DNA from: AP-15 sp050729795
GTDB taxonomy: Bacteria; Pseudomonadota; Alphaproteobacteria; ATCC43930; CGMCC-115725
Assembly: GCA_050729795.1 (NCBI GenBank)
Contig: JBOHME010000004.1
Location: forward strand, 28,483-92,482
Reading direction: 5' to 3'
DNA length: 64,000 bases
The notes under the pieces were generated by a model, which had not been told where the DNA came from, did no database searches, and saw nothing but the letters and a program-made list of their open reading frames with translations. The translations under genes were made by a program, and so were the position numbers. Positions 1-6,694 of the stretch are shown in pieces (positions within the stretch are counted from its first letter, which is position 1; each line of letters starts with the position of its first letter).

Positions 1-1
1 G

Positions 2-1636
2 GGCGTCCGCATCAACATCGTCGACACCCCGGGCCATGCCGATTTCGGTGGCGAGGTCGAGCGCATCCTGAACATGGTCGATGGTGTTCTGGTGCTGGTC
101 GATGCCGCCGAAGGGCCGATGCCGCAGACCAAGTTCGTGCTCGCCAAGGCGTTGCGCCAGGGTCTCGCGCCGATTGTCGTGATCAACAAGATCGACCGCC
201 CCGACGCGCGTGCCGAGGCGGTGCACAACGAGGTCTTCGACCTGTTCGCGACACTTGACGCGACCGAGGCGCAGCTCGACTTCCCGACCGTCTTCGCCTC
301 GGGCCGCGATGGCTGGGCGGTGAACGAACTCGCATCGCCGCACCGCGATCTCGCCCCACTGTTCGCGCTGATCCTCGACCATGTGCCGGCGCCGCATGCC
401 GACCCGGCGGCACCCTTTGCGATGCTGGCGACGACGCTCGATTACGACCCCTATCTCGGCCGGGTGCTGACCGGGCTCATCCATTCCGGGGTGGCGCGGC
501 TCAACATGCCGGTCAAGTCGCTGGGCCGCGATGGCCATGTCATCGAGCAGGCGCGGCTGACCAAGTTGCAGGCGTTCCGCGGCCTCGACCGCCGCCCGAT
601 CGAGGAGGCGGAAGCGGGTGACATCATCGCCGTCGCCGGGCTGGCGCTGACCACCGTCGCCGATACGATCTGCGCGCCCGAGGTCGAAGAACCGCTGCCG
701 TCGGACCCGATCGATCCACCGACCCTGGCGATGACCTTTTCGGTCAACGACAGCCCGCTCGCCGGCCGCGACGGCAGCAAGGTCACCTCGCGCATGATCG
801 GCGAAAGGCTGTTCCGCGAGGCCGAGGGCAATGTCGCAATCCGGGTCAGAGAGAGCGCACAGAAGGAGGCGTTTGAGGTAGCCGGGCGCGGCGAATTGCA
901 GCTCGGCGTGCTGATCGAGACGATGCGGCGCGAAGGCTACGAATTGTCGATCTCGCGGCCGCGCGTGCTGTTCCACACCGACCCCGACACCGGCCGTCGA
1001 TTGGAGCCGATCGAAGAGGTCGTGATCGATGTGGACGAGGAATTCGCCGGGATCGTCGTCGACAAGATGAGCCGTCGCAAAGCCGAGATGCGGCAGATGC
1101 GGCCCTCCGGCGGCGGCAAATTGCGGCTCGATTTTCTCGGTCCGACGCGCGGGCTGATCGGTTATCAGGGAGAGTTTCTGACCGATACCCGCGGCACCGG
1201 GGTCATGAGCCGGCTGTTTCACGGCTACGTCCCGTACAAGGGGCCGGTCGAGAGCCGGCGCAACGGCGTTCTCATTTCGACCGCCGACGGGGTGGCGGTC
1301 GCCTACGCGCTGTGGAACCTCGAAGAGCGTGGGCCGATGTTTATCGAGCCGGGGGTGCCGGTCTATGAGGGCATGATCATCGGCGCCCACAGCCGCGGCA
1401 ACGATCTCGACGTCAACCCGGCCAAGGCCAAGCACCTGACCAACATCCGCACCACCGCCAAGGACGAAGCGGTGCGGCTGACCCCGCCCATTCAGATGAG
1501 CCTCGAGCAGGCGATCGCCTATATCGGCGACGATGAGCTGGTCGAGGTGACACCGAAATCGATCCGGCTGAGAAAGCGGCTGCTCGACCCGAACGACCGC
1601 CGCCGCGCCCAACGCGCCGCCGCCGCTGCGGAGTAG
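2..1636 (+). CDS. typA: Ribosome-associated GTPase TypA/BipA, 5' end outside window
   Basis: Translational GTPase related to EF-G that binds the ribosome under stress and cold. The frame is open from base 2, so the start and the P-loop (G1) lie upstream. Visible are the G3 motif DTPGH (about visible residues 8-12) with the following GGEVERIL stretch, the G4 motif NKID (about 62), and the elongation-factor domains II, III and V. The BipA-specific C-terminal domain ends with SIRLRKRLLDPNDRRRAQR, typical of the family. About 544 residues are visible of a usual ~605. It ends at TAG 1634-1636. A weak hairpin (1645-1651 pairing with 1661-1667) follows the stop but has no T-run. Confidence 0.97.
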   Translation, partial: GVRINIVDTPGHADFGGEVERILNMVDGVLVLVDAAEGPMPQTKFVLAKALRQGLAPIVVINKIDRPDARAEAVHNEVFDLFATLDATEAQLDFPTVFASGRDGWAVNELASPHRDLAPLFALILDHVPAPHADPAAPFAMLATTLDYDPYLGRVLTGLIHSGVARLNMPVKSLGRDGHVIEQARLTKLQAFRGLDRRPIEEAEAGDIIAVAGLALTTVADTICAPEVEEPLPSDPIDPPTLAMTFSVNDSPLAGRDGSKVTSRMIGERLFREAEGNVAIRVRESAQKEAFEVAGRGELQLGVLIETMRREGYELSISRPRVLFHTDPDTGRRLEPIEEVVIDVDEEFAGIVVDKMSRRKAEMRQMRPSGGGKLRLDFLGPTRGLIGYQGEFLTDTRGTGVMSRLFHGYVPYKGPVESRRNGVLISTADGVAVAYALWNLEERGPMFIEPGVPVYEGMIIGAHSRGNDLDVNPAKAKHLTNIRTTAKDEAVRLTPPIQMSLEQAIAYIGDDELVEVTPKSIRLRKRLLDPNDRRRAQRAAAAAE

Positions 1637-1940
1637 CAGGGGCAGCGAAAACGACCCACTTTTTCGCGGTGAAGCACGATCTGCACTGGCTTACGGCATG
1701 GGCCGAGATATTTTGATCACCTGCCTTCTATCCGTTAATTGGAGCGATTCATCCCTCAAGCTGGAGATTACCGAAGCCGACTGAACCATGGTTTTCGGCG
1801 GCTGGTAGAGATCTCGCTCCTTGCTGGCCGAACACGAAGCCGCGCTCGATGGCTATCGCAGGTACATTGAATCGCAGGTACATCGAGTTGATCCGAGAAC
1901 AACAGAAAATATGGCCAGCCATAGCATCGGTAATGTGACC
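1637..1940. other. Spacer between typA and hicB, no convincing gene
   Basis: About 300 bp between the typA stop and the hicB stop, lying on converging transcripts. It holds a weak stem-loop just after typA (1645-1667) and a tandem duplication of a 16-bp unit (1855-1870 and 1871-1886, one mismatch). A plus-strand frame is open from 1821 but runs through hicB antisense, has no family resemblance and no good ribosome site, so it is not called. Confidence 0.5.
1855..1886. repeat. 16-bp tandem duplication
   Basis: Unit ATCGCAGGTACATTGA is followed directly by ATCGCAGGTACATCGA (one mismatch). It lies in the spacer 3' of hicB and is one of several short tandem duplications in this window. Confidence 0.8.
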
Positions 1941-2255
1941 TCAGATCCCGCTCTCGATCCGGCGCGCGATCCATTGATTGAGGCTCATGCCTTCGGCTTG
2001 GGCGCGCAGCGCGGCGCGTCGGTGCGCTTCTGGGCTCACGCGAAGCAGGATCTTGCCACTGTGCGGCCGGTCGGGCGGCTCGCCGCGCGCGGCGCAAAAG
2101 GCAAGGTAATCGTCAACGCTGTCGCGAAAGGCCTGTTCGACTTCGACAAAGGTGGCACCCTCGAAGGTGATCACATCGCGCAGCCCGGTGATCCGGCCGA
2201 CAAACACGCCGTCGTCGGCCTCGATCGATCCGATGTAACCCTTGTATTCGAGCAT
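1941..2255 (-). CDS. hicB: HicB-family antitoxin
   Basis: Antitoxin of a type II HicAB module: it masks the HicA mRNA-interferase and represses the operon. 104 aa. The N-terminal half (about 1-65, GYIGSIEADDGVFVGRITGL) is the partial RNase-H-like HicB fold that contacts the toxin. The C-terminal part (about 68-104, ILLRVSPEAHRRAALRAQ..MSLNQWI) is a ribbon-helix-helix DNA-binding domain. The gene starts 4 nt after the hicA stop, with a purine-rich stretch (GAGAG) overlapping the end of hicA, so the two are almost certainly co-translated. The likely DNA target is the perfect palindrome at 2531-2551 upstream of hicA. Confidence 0.88.
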   Translation of the reverse strand: MLEYKGYIGSIEADDGVFVGRITGLRDVITFEGATFVEVEQAFRDSVDDYLAFCAARGEPPDRPHSGKILLRVSPEAHRRAALRAQAEGMSLNQWIARRIESGI

Positions 2256-2259
2256 GCTG

Positions 2260-2523
2260 CTACTCTCGATCCGGTGTCACGCCAGCCGCAGCGAGGAAAT
2301 CCCGTACGGCCCGGACCAGGCTGCGCTTGGCCTCGGGACTTGGATGCGGCCGATGGAACACGGCGCGCACCCCCGCCAACGCGACCCGAACCCGGCTTCC
2401 GGCACCCTCGCTGATCTCGGCTCCAGCGGCCCGGAGCAGCGCCTCGACCTCGCTCCATCGGATGTCGGCTGGCGCCGGGTCGCAAAAGACCCGGGTCAGG
2501 GTACGGCGATGACGGCCATGCAT
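2260..2523 (-). CDS. hicA: HicA-family toxin (mRNA interferase)
   Basis: Small double-stranded-RNA-binding-fold toxin of the YcfA/HicA family, expected to cleave mRNA on ribosomes when HicB is lost. 87 aa. The family pattern is visible: IRWSEVEALLRAAGAEI (about 21-37), then GAGSRVRVAL and VFHRPHP (about 55-62). The ATG at 2523 is the only sensible start: no alternative start codon lies just upstream and the promoter sits immediately before it. The classical HicA catalytic histidine (GSHH) is replaced here by GSR. This is a known look in a proteobacterial subgroup that instead keeps the RPHP histidine, so activity cannot be assumed. First gene of the hicA-hicB operon. Confidence 0.85.
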   Translation of the reverse strand: MHGRHRRTLTRVFCDPAPADIRWSEVEALLRAAGAEISEGAGSRVRVALAGVRAVFHRPHPSPEAKRSLVRAVRDFLAAAGVTPDRE

Positions 2524-2524
2524 G

Positions 2525-2557
2525 CTTATATGATATCGTAAATAGATATCACAAGCC
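2525..2557 (-). promoter_or_regulatory. hicAB promoter with palindromic operator
   Basis: A perfect inverted repeat TGATATC-N7-GATATCA lies at 2531-2551, ending 7 nt before the hicA ATG. Read on the minus strand, TTGTGA and ATATAA are spaced 17 bp apart and overlap the palindrome, so a bound HicB would block RNA polymerase. The -10 ends only 2 nt from the ATG, so the transcript would be leaderless or nearly so. The palindrome and spacing are seen directly; HicB binding is inference from the autoregulation known in hicAB systems. Confidence 0.65.
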
Positions 2558-2584
2558 CAGCGGTACCGGTTCCGACAACCCGGG

Positions 2585-2613
2585 TTTATCTTTGCAGGCA
2601 CGTTCGCTATAGT
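2585..2613 (+). promoter_or_regulatory. Possible rpsD promoter
   Basis: TATAGT at 2608-2613 with a weak -35 (TTTATC, 2585-2590) 17 bp upstream, about 100 bp before the rpsD start. The -10 matches the one proposed for the gntK operon. No other good candidate was seen between hicA and rpsD. Confidence 0.3.
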
Positions 2614-2715
2614 CCCGCTACTCCCGGGAACGGGGGCGAAGCTTCCCCGGCCCCGCTGCCTGCGAGAGCGACGGCACGATCGGGACAATAGCACCGCGAA
2701 ACGGATCGAGATCGC

Positions 2716-3333
2716 ATGAGCAGCAAGCGCACGGAACCGAAATACAAGATCAACCGCCGGCTCGGGATCAATCTTTGGGGCCGGCCGAAAAGCCCGCTCA
2801 ACCGCCGCGAATACGGTCCGGGCCAGCACGGCCAGCGGCGCAAGAAGCCGTCGGATTTCGGGACTCAGCTCGCTGCCAAGCAGAAGCTCAAAGGCTATTA
2901 CGCCAATCTCGGCGAGCGCCAGTTCCGTCGGCTCTACGAGGAGGCGGTGCGTCGCCGCGGCGACACCGGTGACAATCTGATTGAGTTGCTGGAGCGCCGG
3001 CTCGATGCGGTCGTCTATCGGATGAAGCTGGTGCCGACCCCCTTTGCCGCGCGCCAACTCGTCAATCACGGGCACGTCCGGGTCAACAACCGGCGGGTGA
3101 CGATCCCGTCCTATTCGGTGCGCGACGGCGACGAAATCGAGCTCGGAGCCAAGGCCAAGGCGATGGTGCTGGTGCTCGAAGCGGCAAAATCGGGCGAGCG
3201 CGACGTCCCCGACTATGTCGAGATCGACCACGACCGGATGAAGGGCCGCTTTATCCGCGCGCCCAAGCCGACCGACGTGCCTTATCCGGTGTCGATGGAG
3301 CCCAACCTCGTTATCGAGTTCTACTCGCGCTGA
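2716..3333 (+). CDS. rpsD: 30S ribosomal protein S4
   Basis: Primary 16S rRNA-binding protein that nucleates assembly of the small-subunit body. 205 aa, the normal length. The N-terminal domain (1-95) has RRLGINLWGRPKSPLNRREY and no zinc-binding cysteines, the alphaproteobacterial form. The S4 RNA-binding domain follows (about 95-160, RRLDAVVYRMKL..RQLVNHGHVRVN). It stands alone here rather than in the alpha operon, as is common in alphaproteobacteria. The last codons and stop are duplicated in tandem just downstream (3318-3354). Confidence 0.98.
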   Translation: MSSKRTEPKYKINRRLGINLWGRPKSPLNRREYGPGQHGQRRKKPSDFGTQLAAKQKLKGYYANLGERQFRRLYEEAVRRRGDTGDNLIELLERRLDAVVYRMKLVPTPFAARQLVNHGHVRVNNRRVTIPSYSVRDGDEIELGAKAKAMVLVLEAAKSGERDVPDYVEIDHDRMKGRFIRAPKPTDVPYPVSMEPNLVIEFYSR

Positions 3334-3354
3334 ATCGCGTTCTACTCGCGCTGA
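3318..3354 (+). repeat. Tandem duplication of the rpsD 3' end with its stop codon
   Basis: The 16-bp stretch GTTCTACTCGCGCTGA at 3318-3333 (last S4 codons plus TGA) recurs at 3339-3354, period 21 bp. The copy is in frame, so read-through of the first TGA would add IAFYSR and meet a second TGA. Confidence 0.85.
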
Positions 3355-3531
3355 GCGCGTCGGCGCTGCCATCGGGTCGGATCGGCCCGCCGCTTGCGGG
3401 CAGGCCGCGGCCTGCTGCGCCACCGGGATCGGGTTTCCCGGCACGCCTCTCGTGCGGCTGGTGCGGAGGCTGTGCGCGGGCGCCGGGGCCGGTGCCCCCA
3501 GCCGACGCCGTGATCGAACGGGACAGTTGCG

Positions 3532-4824
3532 ATGCTGATTGTGCCGATCATCGTCGTCTTTCTGCTGATCCTGCTCAACGGCGTGTTCGCAATGGCCGAG
3601 ATCGCGCTGGTTTCGGCGCGAACGGCGCGGTTGAAGGCGCTTGCCGACAGCGGAAATCCCGGCGCGACGGCGGCACTCGAATTGAAATCCGACCCCTCGC
3701 GGCTCTTATCCACGGTGCAGATCGGGATCACCGTGATCGCGGTGCTGTCCGGAACCTTCGGCCAGGCGACGCTGGGTGAGCGTCTGCAGGCGCTGATCGA
3801 AAGCAACCCGGGGCTGGTCGGCCGCTACGCGCACGCGATCAGCATCGCGGTCGTGGTCATCGCCATCTCCTACCTGTCGCTGATCCTCGGCGAGCTGGTG
3901 CCAAAGCGCATCGCGCTCGTCCATCCTGAGCGCATCGCCGCGGCGATGGCGCGGCTGATGCGGGCGATGGCGCGGTTCGGCACCCCGGTGGAGTGGTTCC
4001 TCGGCGCCTCGAGCGATCTCGTGCTGCGTCTGCTGCCGCTGCGCGGCGAGGGGGTGGCACCGGTGACCGACGAAGAGATCAGCTTCATGCTGCGCGAGGG
4101 GACGGCGACCGGCCACATTCCGCGGGCCGAGACCGAGATCGTCGAGATGGCGCTGCGCCTCGGCGACCGCCGGGTCAGCGCGGTGATGACGCCGCGCACC
4201 CAGATCGAATGGCTCGATCTCGATGATCCGGAAGAGGAAAATCGGGCGAAGCTCCGCGCCAGCGCGCATTCGCGCTTCCCGGTCGTGCAGGGCGGCTCGC
4301 AGCAGGTGATCGGCATCGTCCGCGCCAAGGATCTGCTCGCCGCCTGCCTCGTCGGGCAGCCTTTCGATGTGCCCACGGCGATGCGCGCGCCGCTCTATCT
4401 GCCAAACACGGTCACCTTGCTGCGCGCCCTCGAAGTGTTCAAGAGCTCGGGTGAGCCGATGGCGCTGGTCGTGGACGAATACGGCGACCTCGAAGGGCTC
4501 GTCGCCCTTAACGACATGCTGGAGGCGCTGGTCGGCGACATCGACGCCGACCGCCAGGTCATCAGCCGCGACGACGGCACCTTTCTGATCGACGGCATGC
4601 TCGGGCTCGACGAATTGAAGCAGGTGCTGGGTGTGTCGCACCTGCCGGGCGAGGACGCCGATTTCCACACGCTCGGCGGCTATCTGATGGCGCGGCTCAA
4701 TCGCGTGCCGATGGTCGCCGACCGCCTGACCGCCGACGGCTTCCAGTTCGAAGTCGTCGAGATGGATGGCCGCCGGGTCGACCGGGTGCTGATCTCACCG
4801 GTCGCGGCAAAGGCGCGGCGATGA
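3532..4824 (+). CDS. Hemolysin/CorC-family CNNM-type membrane protein
   Basis: Integral inner-membrane protein of the DUF21-CBS-CBS-CorC_HlyC family, linked in characterised members to magnesium/cobalt efflux or metal homeostasis. 430 aa, the usual length. The N-terminal DUF21 region starts with a membrane helix (MLIVPIIVVFLLILLNGVFA) and the conserved AEIALVSAR. Further helices lie near 60-80 and 95-130. Two CBS domains follow (about 205-330, VMTPRTQIEWLDLD .. VDEYGDLEGLV). The C-terminal CorC/HlyC domain spans about 345-428 (HTLGGYLMARLNRVP). Transport substrate cannot be read from sequence. Confidence 0.9.
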   Translation: MLIVPIIVVFLLILLNGVFAMAEIALVSARTARLKALADSGNPGATAALELKSDPSRLLSTVQIGITVIAVLSGTFGQATLGERLQALIESNPGLVGRYAHAISIAVVVIAISYLSLILGELVPKRIALVHPERIAAAMARLMRAMARFGTPVEWFLGASSDLVLRLLPLRGEGVAPVTDEEISFMLREGTATGHIPRAETEIVEMALRLGDRRVSAVMTPRTQIEWLDLDDPEEENRAKLRASAHSRFPVVQGGSQQVIGIVRAKDLLAACLVGQPFDVPTAMRAPLYLPNTVTLLRALEVFKSSGEPMALVVDEYGDLEGLVALNDMLEALVGDIDADRQVISRDDGTFLIDGMLGLDELKQVLGVSHLPGEDADFHTLGGYLMARLNRVPMVADRLTADGFQFEVVEMDGRRVDRVLISPVAAKARR

Positions 4825-4902
4825 CGCCGCGGCGGCTGGCATGCTGATGGTCGCTCTCGACACCACCCCGGCGGCGATGCGCCTTTTGCCGGTGGTGTAC
4901 CC

Positions 4903-5439
4903 GTGACGATCCCTGCTGCCCAGATCGCGCTCGCCCGGATCGCGCTCGCCCGGATCGCGCTCGTCCGGCCCGCGCTCTCTGTGCTGTGGGAGCGGGCGGC
5001 GCTGTGGCGAGCGCTCGCCGCCGGGCTCGCGGCGCTGACGCTTGGCTTGCTGGTCGCGGCCCTGGTCGCGCGTCCGGCACCGGATTTTGCCGAGCACCGG
5101 GTGATCGCGGTGTTGCGGGATGCCGGCCATCACCAGCTCTGGACGATCCGGCTCGCCTCTCGGGCGCATCAGATCGCGATCGACAGCCTGGCGCCGCCGT
5201 CATCGCCGCCGGGCCGGGTGTACCAGCTCTGGCTGGCCCACCCCGGCGCCGCGGTGCCACGCCCGCTCGGTCTGTTGCCGCAGACCGGTCAGAAGGTGAT
5301 CGCCGAAACCCCAGCGAATAGCCGTCTGCTGAACCAGCCCGGCGAGCTTTTGGTCACACTCGAAGCCACGGGCGGCTCGCAACGGCCCGGTCCGAGCGGA
5401 TCGGTGCAGTTCCACGCTCGGCTCCTCAATCCGGGTTGA
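4903..5439 (+). CDS. Orphan anti-sigma-K (RskA) C-terminal domain protein, N-terminus apparently lost
   Basis: 178 aa from a GTG start. One membrane segment (about 40-58, LAAGLAALTLGLLVAALVA) is followed by a periplasmic RskA-type domain: HHQLWTIRL, GRVYQLWLAH, PRPLGLLP, LLVTLEATGGS, all marks of the anti-sigma-K C-terminal family. Full-length relatives carry an ~80-90 residue cytoplasmic anti-sigma domain before the helix. Here only ~38 residues remain, and they are partly a 15-bp triplicate (IALAR x3). The frame is open back to the CorC stop but has no family resemblance there. No ECF sigma factor is adjacent. It is probably non-functional in sigma control, or a remnant; whether it is expressed is unknown. 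Confidence 0.6.
   Translation: MTIPAAQIALARIALARIALVRPALSVLWERAALWRALAAGLAALTLGLLVAALVARPAPDFAEHRVIAVLRDAGHHQLWTIRLASRAHQIAIDSLAPPSSPPGRVYQLWLAHPGAAVPRPLGLLPQTGQKVIAETPANSRLLNQPGELLVTLEATGGSQRPGPSGSVQFHARLLNPG
4924..4968 (+). repeat. 15-bp tandem triplicate
   Basis: ATCGCGCTCGCCCGG occurs three times head to tail (4924-4938, 4939-4953, 4954-4968, one mismatch in the last). It encodes IALAR repeats in the short N-terminus of the RskA-like protein. Confidence 0.9.
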
Positions 5440-5573
5440 ACTCTGGCGGCCGCCGCGGCGATCCGGCGATGCTGTGCGATATTCACATTTTTTGAGGATG
5501 AGTCGGCAGTTTGTGGGCTTAGGATCCCGCAAACACCGCGCGGATGGCGCCGCTGCGCAGTGTCGATATCGGG

Positions 5574-5602
5574 TCGACCGGCAGCGCCGCTCGCCCTATA
5601 GT
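5574..5602 (+). promoter_or_regulatory. Probable promoter of the gntK/pentose-phosphate operon
   Basis: TCGACC (5574-5579) and TATAGT (5597-5602) are spaced by exactly 17 bp and end 29 nt before the gntK start. This is the only good sigma-70-like pair in the 190-bp spacer, which also has an AT-rich patch near 5480-5495. Confidence 0.5.
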
Positions 5603-5631
5603 GGCTCGGCAGAGGACGGGGAATCGCGAAT

Positions 5632-6201
5632 TTGCGGCAAAACCACAACGCCCCGTCGGTCGCCGTGGTCATGGGCGTCTCCGGCGCCGGCAAGACCGCG
5701 GTCGGGGAGCGCTTGGCGCACCGGCTCGGTTGGGAATTCGCGGAGGGGGACAGTTTTCATCCCCCGGAGAACGTGGCAAAGATGCAGAGCGGACACCCGC
5801 TCGACGACGCCGACCGGGCGCCGTGGCTGGCGGCGATTGCTGCGGTGATCGACGCATGGCGGGCGCGCGACAGCTGCGGCGTCGTCACCTGCTCGGCGCT
5901 GAAACGCGCGTACCGGGAGCGGATCATCGATGGCCGCAGCGGTGTCCGCCTCGTTTATCTCGAGGGCTCGCGCCAGCTGATCGGCGCTCGTCTCTCCGCC
6001 CGTCGCGGCCACTTTATGCCGGCGAGCCTGCTCGACAGTCAGTTCGCGGCTCTCGAACCGCCGGGGCCGGACGAGAACCCGATCACTGTTTCGGTCGATC
6101 TGCCGATCAAGCGGAATGTCGAGCGGCTCGCCACTGTTCTTTCGGCAGCGGCGCCGCCCGGCTCGGCAGCCCCCGCGATGCCGCAGACGGAGACGAGATG
6201 A
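5632..6201 (+). CDS. gntK: Gluconokinase
   Basis: Cytoplasmic kinase converting D-gluconate plus ATP to 6-phosphogluconate, feeding the gnd gene downstream. 189 aa. P-loop GVSGAGKT at residues 15-22. Family signatures EGDSFHPPENVAKM (about 38-51), PLDDADRAPWL, and CSALKRAYRERI (about 84-95). The TTG at 5632 is assumed; a start a few codons later is possible. The stop overlaps the ATG of the transketolase remnant (ATGA at 6198-6201), so the genes form an operon. Confidence 0.92.
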   Translation: MRQNHNAPSVAVVMGVSGAGKTAVGERLAHRLGWEFAEGDSFHPPENVAKMQSGHPLDDADRAPWLAAIAAVIDAWRARDSCGVVTCSALKRAYRERIIDGRSGVRLVYLEGSRQLIGARLSARRGHFMPASLLDSQFAALEPPGPDENPITVSVDLPIKRNVERLATVLSAAAPPGSAAPAMPQTETR

Positions 6202-6689
6202 CAGCGCCATCGGGCTCGATCGACGACATCTGCGTCAACACGACTCTACACCTTGTGGCAGGAGGTCTTGCGCTTTGCCCCGGCCGCTCCGATCTGGCCG
6301 AACCGCGACCGCTTTGTGCGGTCTTCGGGACACGCCTCGACCCTGCTCTATTCGCGGCTGCATCTGACCGGCATCACCGCGGTCGCCCCGCAATACGAAC
6401 GGCTCGGTACGCCGGCCGTGTCGCTCGACGACCTCGGGCACTTCCATTGTTTGAGCAGCAGGATGAGGCTTACCGGGATACGGTGCTGCCGCCCTCGGTG
6501 ACCCGCCGTGTCGCGATCGAGCGGGCCGCGACGCTCGGCTGGGAATGCTGCACGGGGTTGCGCGGCCCGATCTTCGGCATGCGCGCGTTCGGCGCGTCGG
6601 CACCGCTGCAGGAACTGCTCGTCAAATCTGGTTTTACACCAGAGCACGTCTATGCGGCTGCCCGCGAGCAGCTCGCCCGCAAGGAGTAA
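6198..6689 (+). pseudogene. tkt: Transketolase, internally deleted and frameshifted remnant
   Basis: Three collinear pieces of transketolase (family length ~690 aa) survive in two frames. (1) N-terminus MTAPSGSIDDICVNT from ATG 6198. (2) After loss of about 25-30 codons, and in the +1 frame, YTLWQEVLRFAPAAPIWPNRDRF to about 6445, including GHASTLLYSRLHLTG. (3) Back in the first frame, the C-terminal PLFEQQDEAYRDTVLPP .. FGASAPLQELLVKSGFTPEHV up to TAA 6687. About 500 codons, with the thiamine-diphosphate and Pyr domains, are missing between pieces 2 and 3. The ribosome site and spacing to tal-pgi are intact, so the operon structure survives. A working transketolase must be elsewhere if the cycle runs. 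Confidence 0.88.
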
Positions 6690-6694
6690 CGGCG

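Noticed and set aside
1821..2414. Plus-strand open frame over hicB
   Set aside because: Runs antisense to the well-supported hicB and into hicA, with no family resemblance and no ribosome site.
5596..6210. Long minus-strand frame opposite gntK
   Set aside because: A GC-rich mirror frame of a clear kinase gene; its composition follows the third-position bias of gntK.
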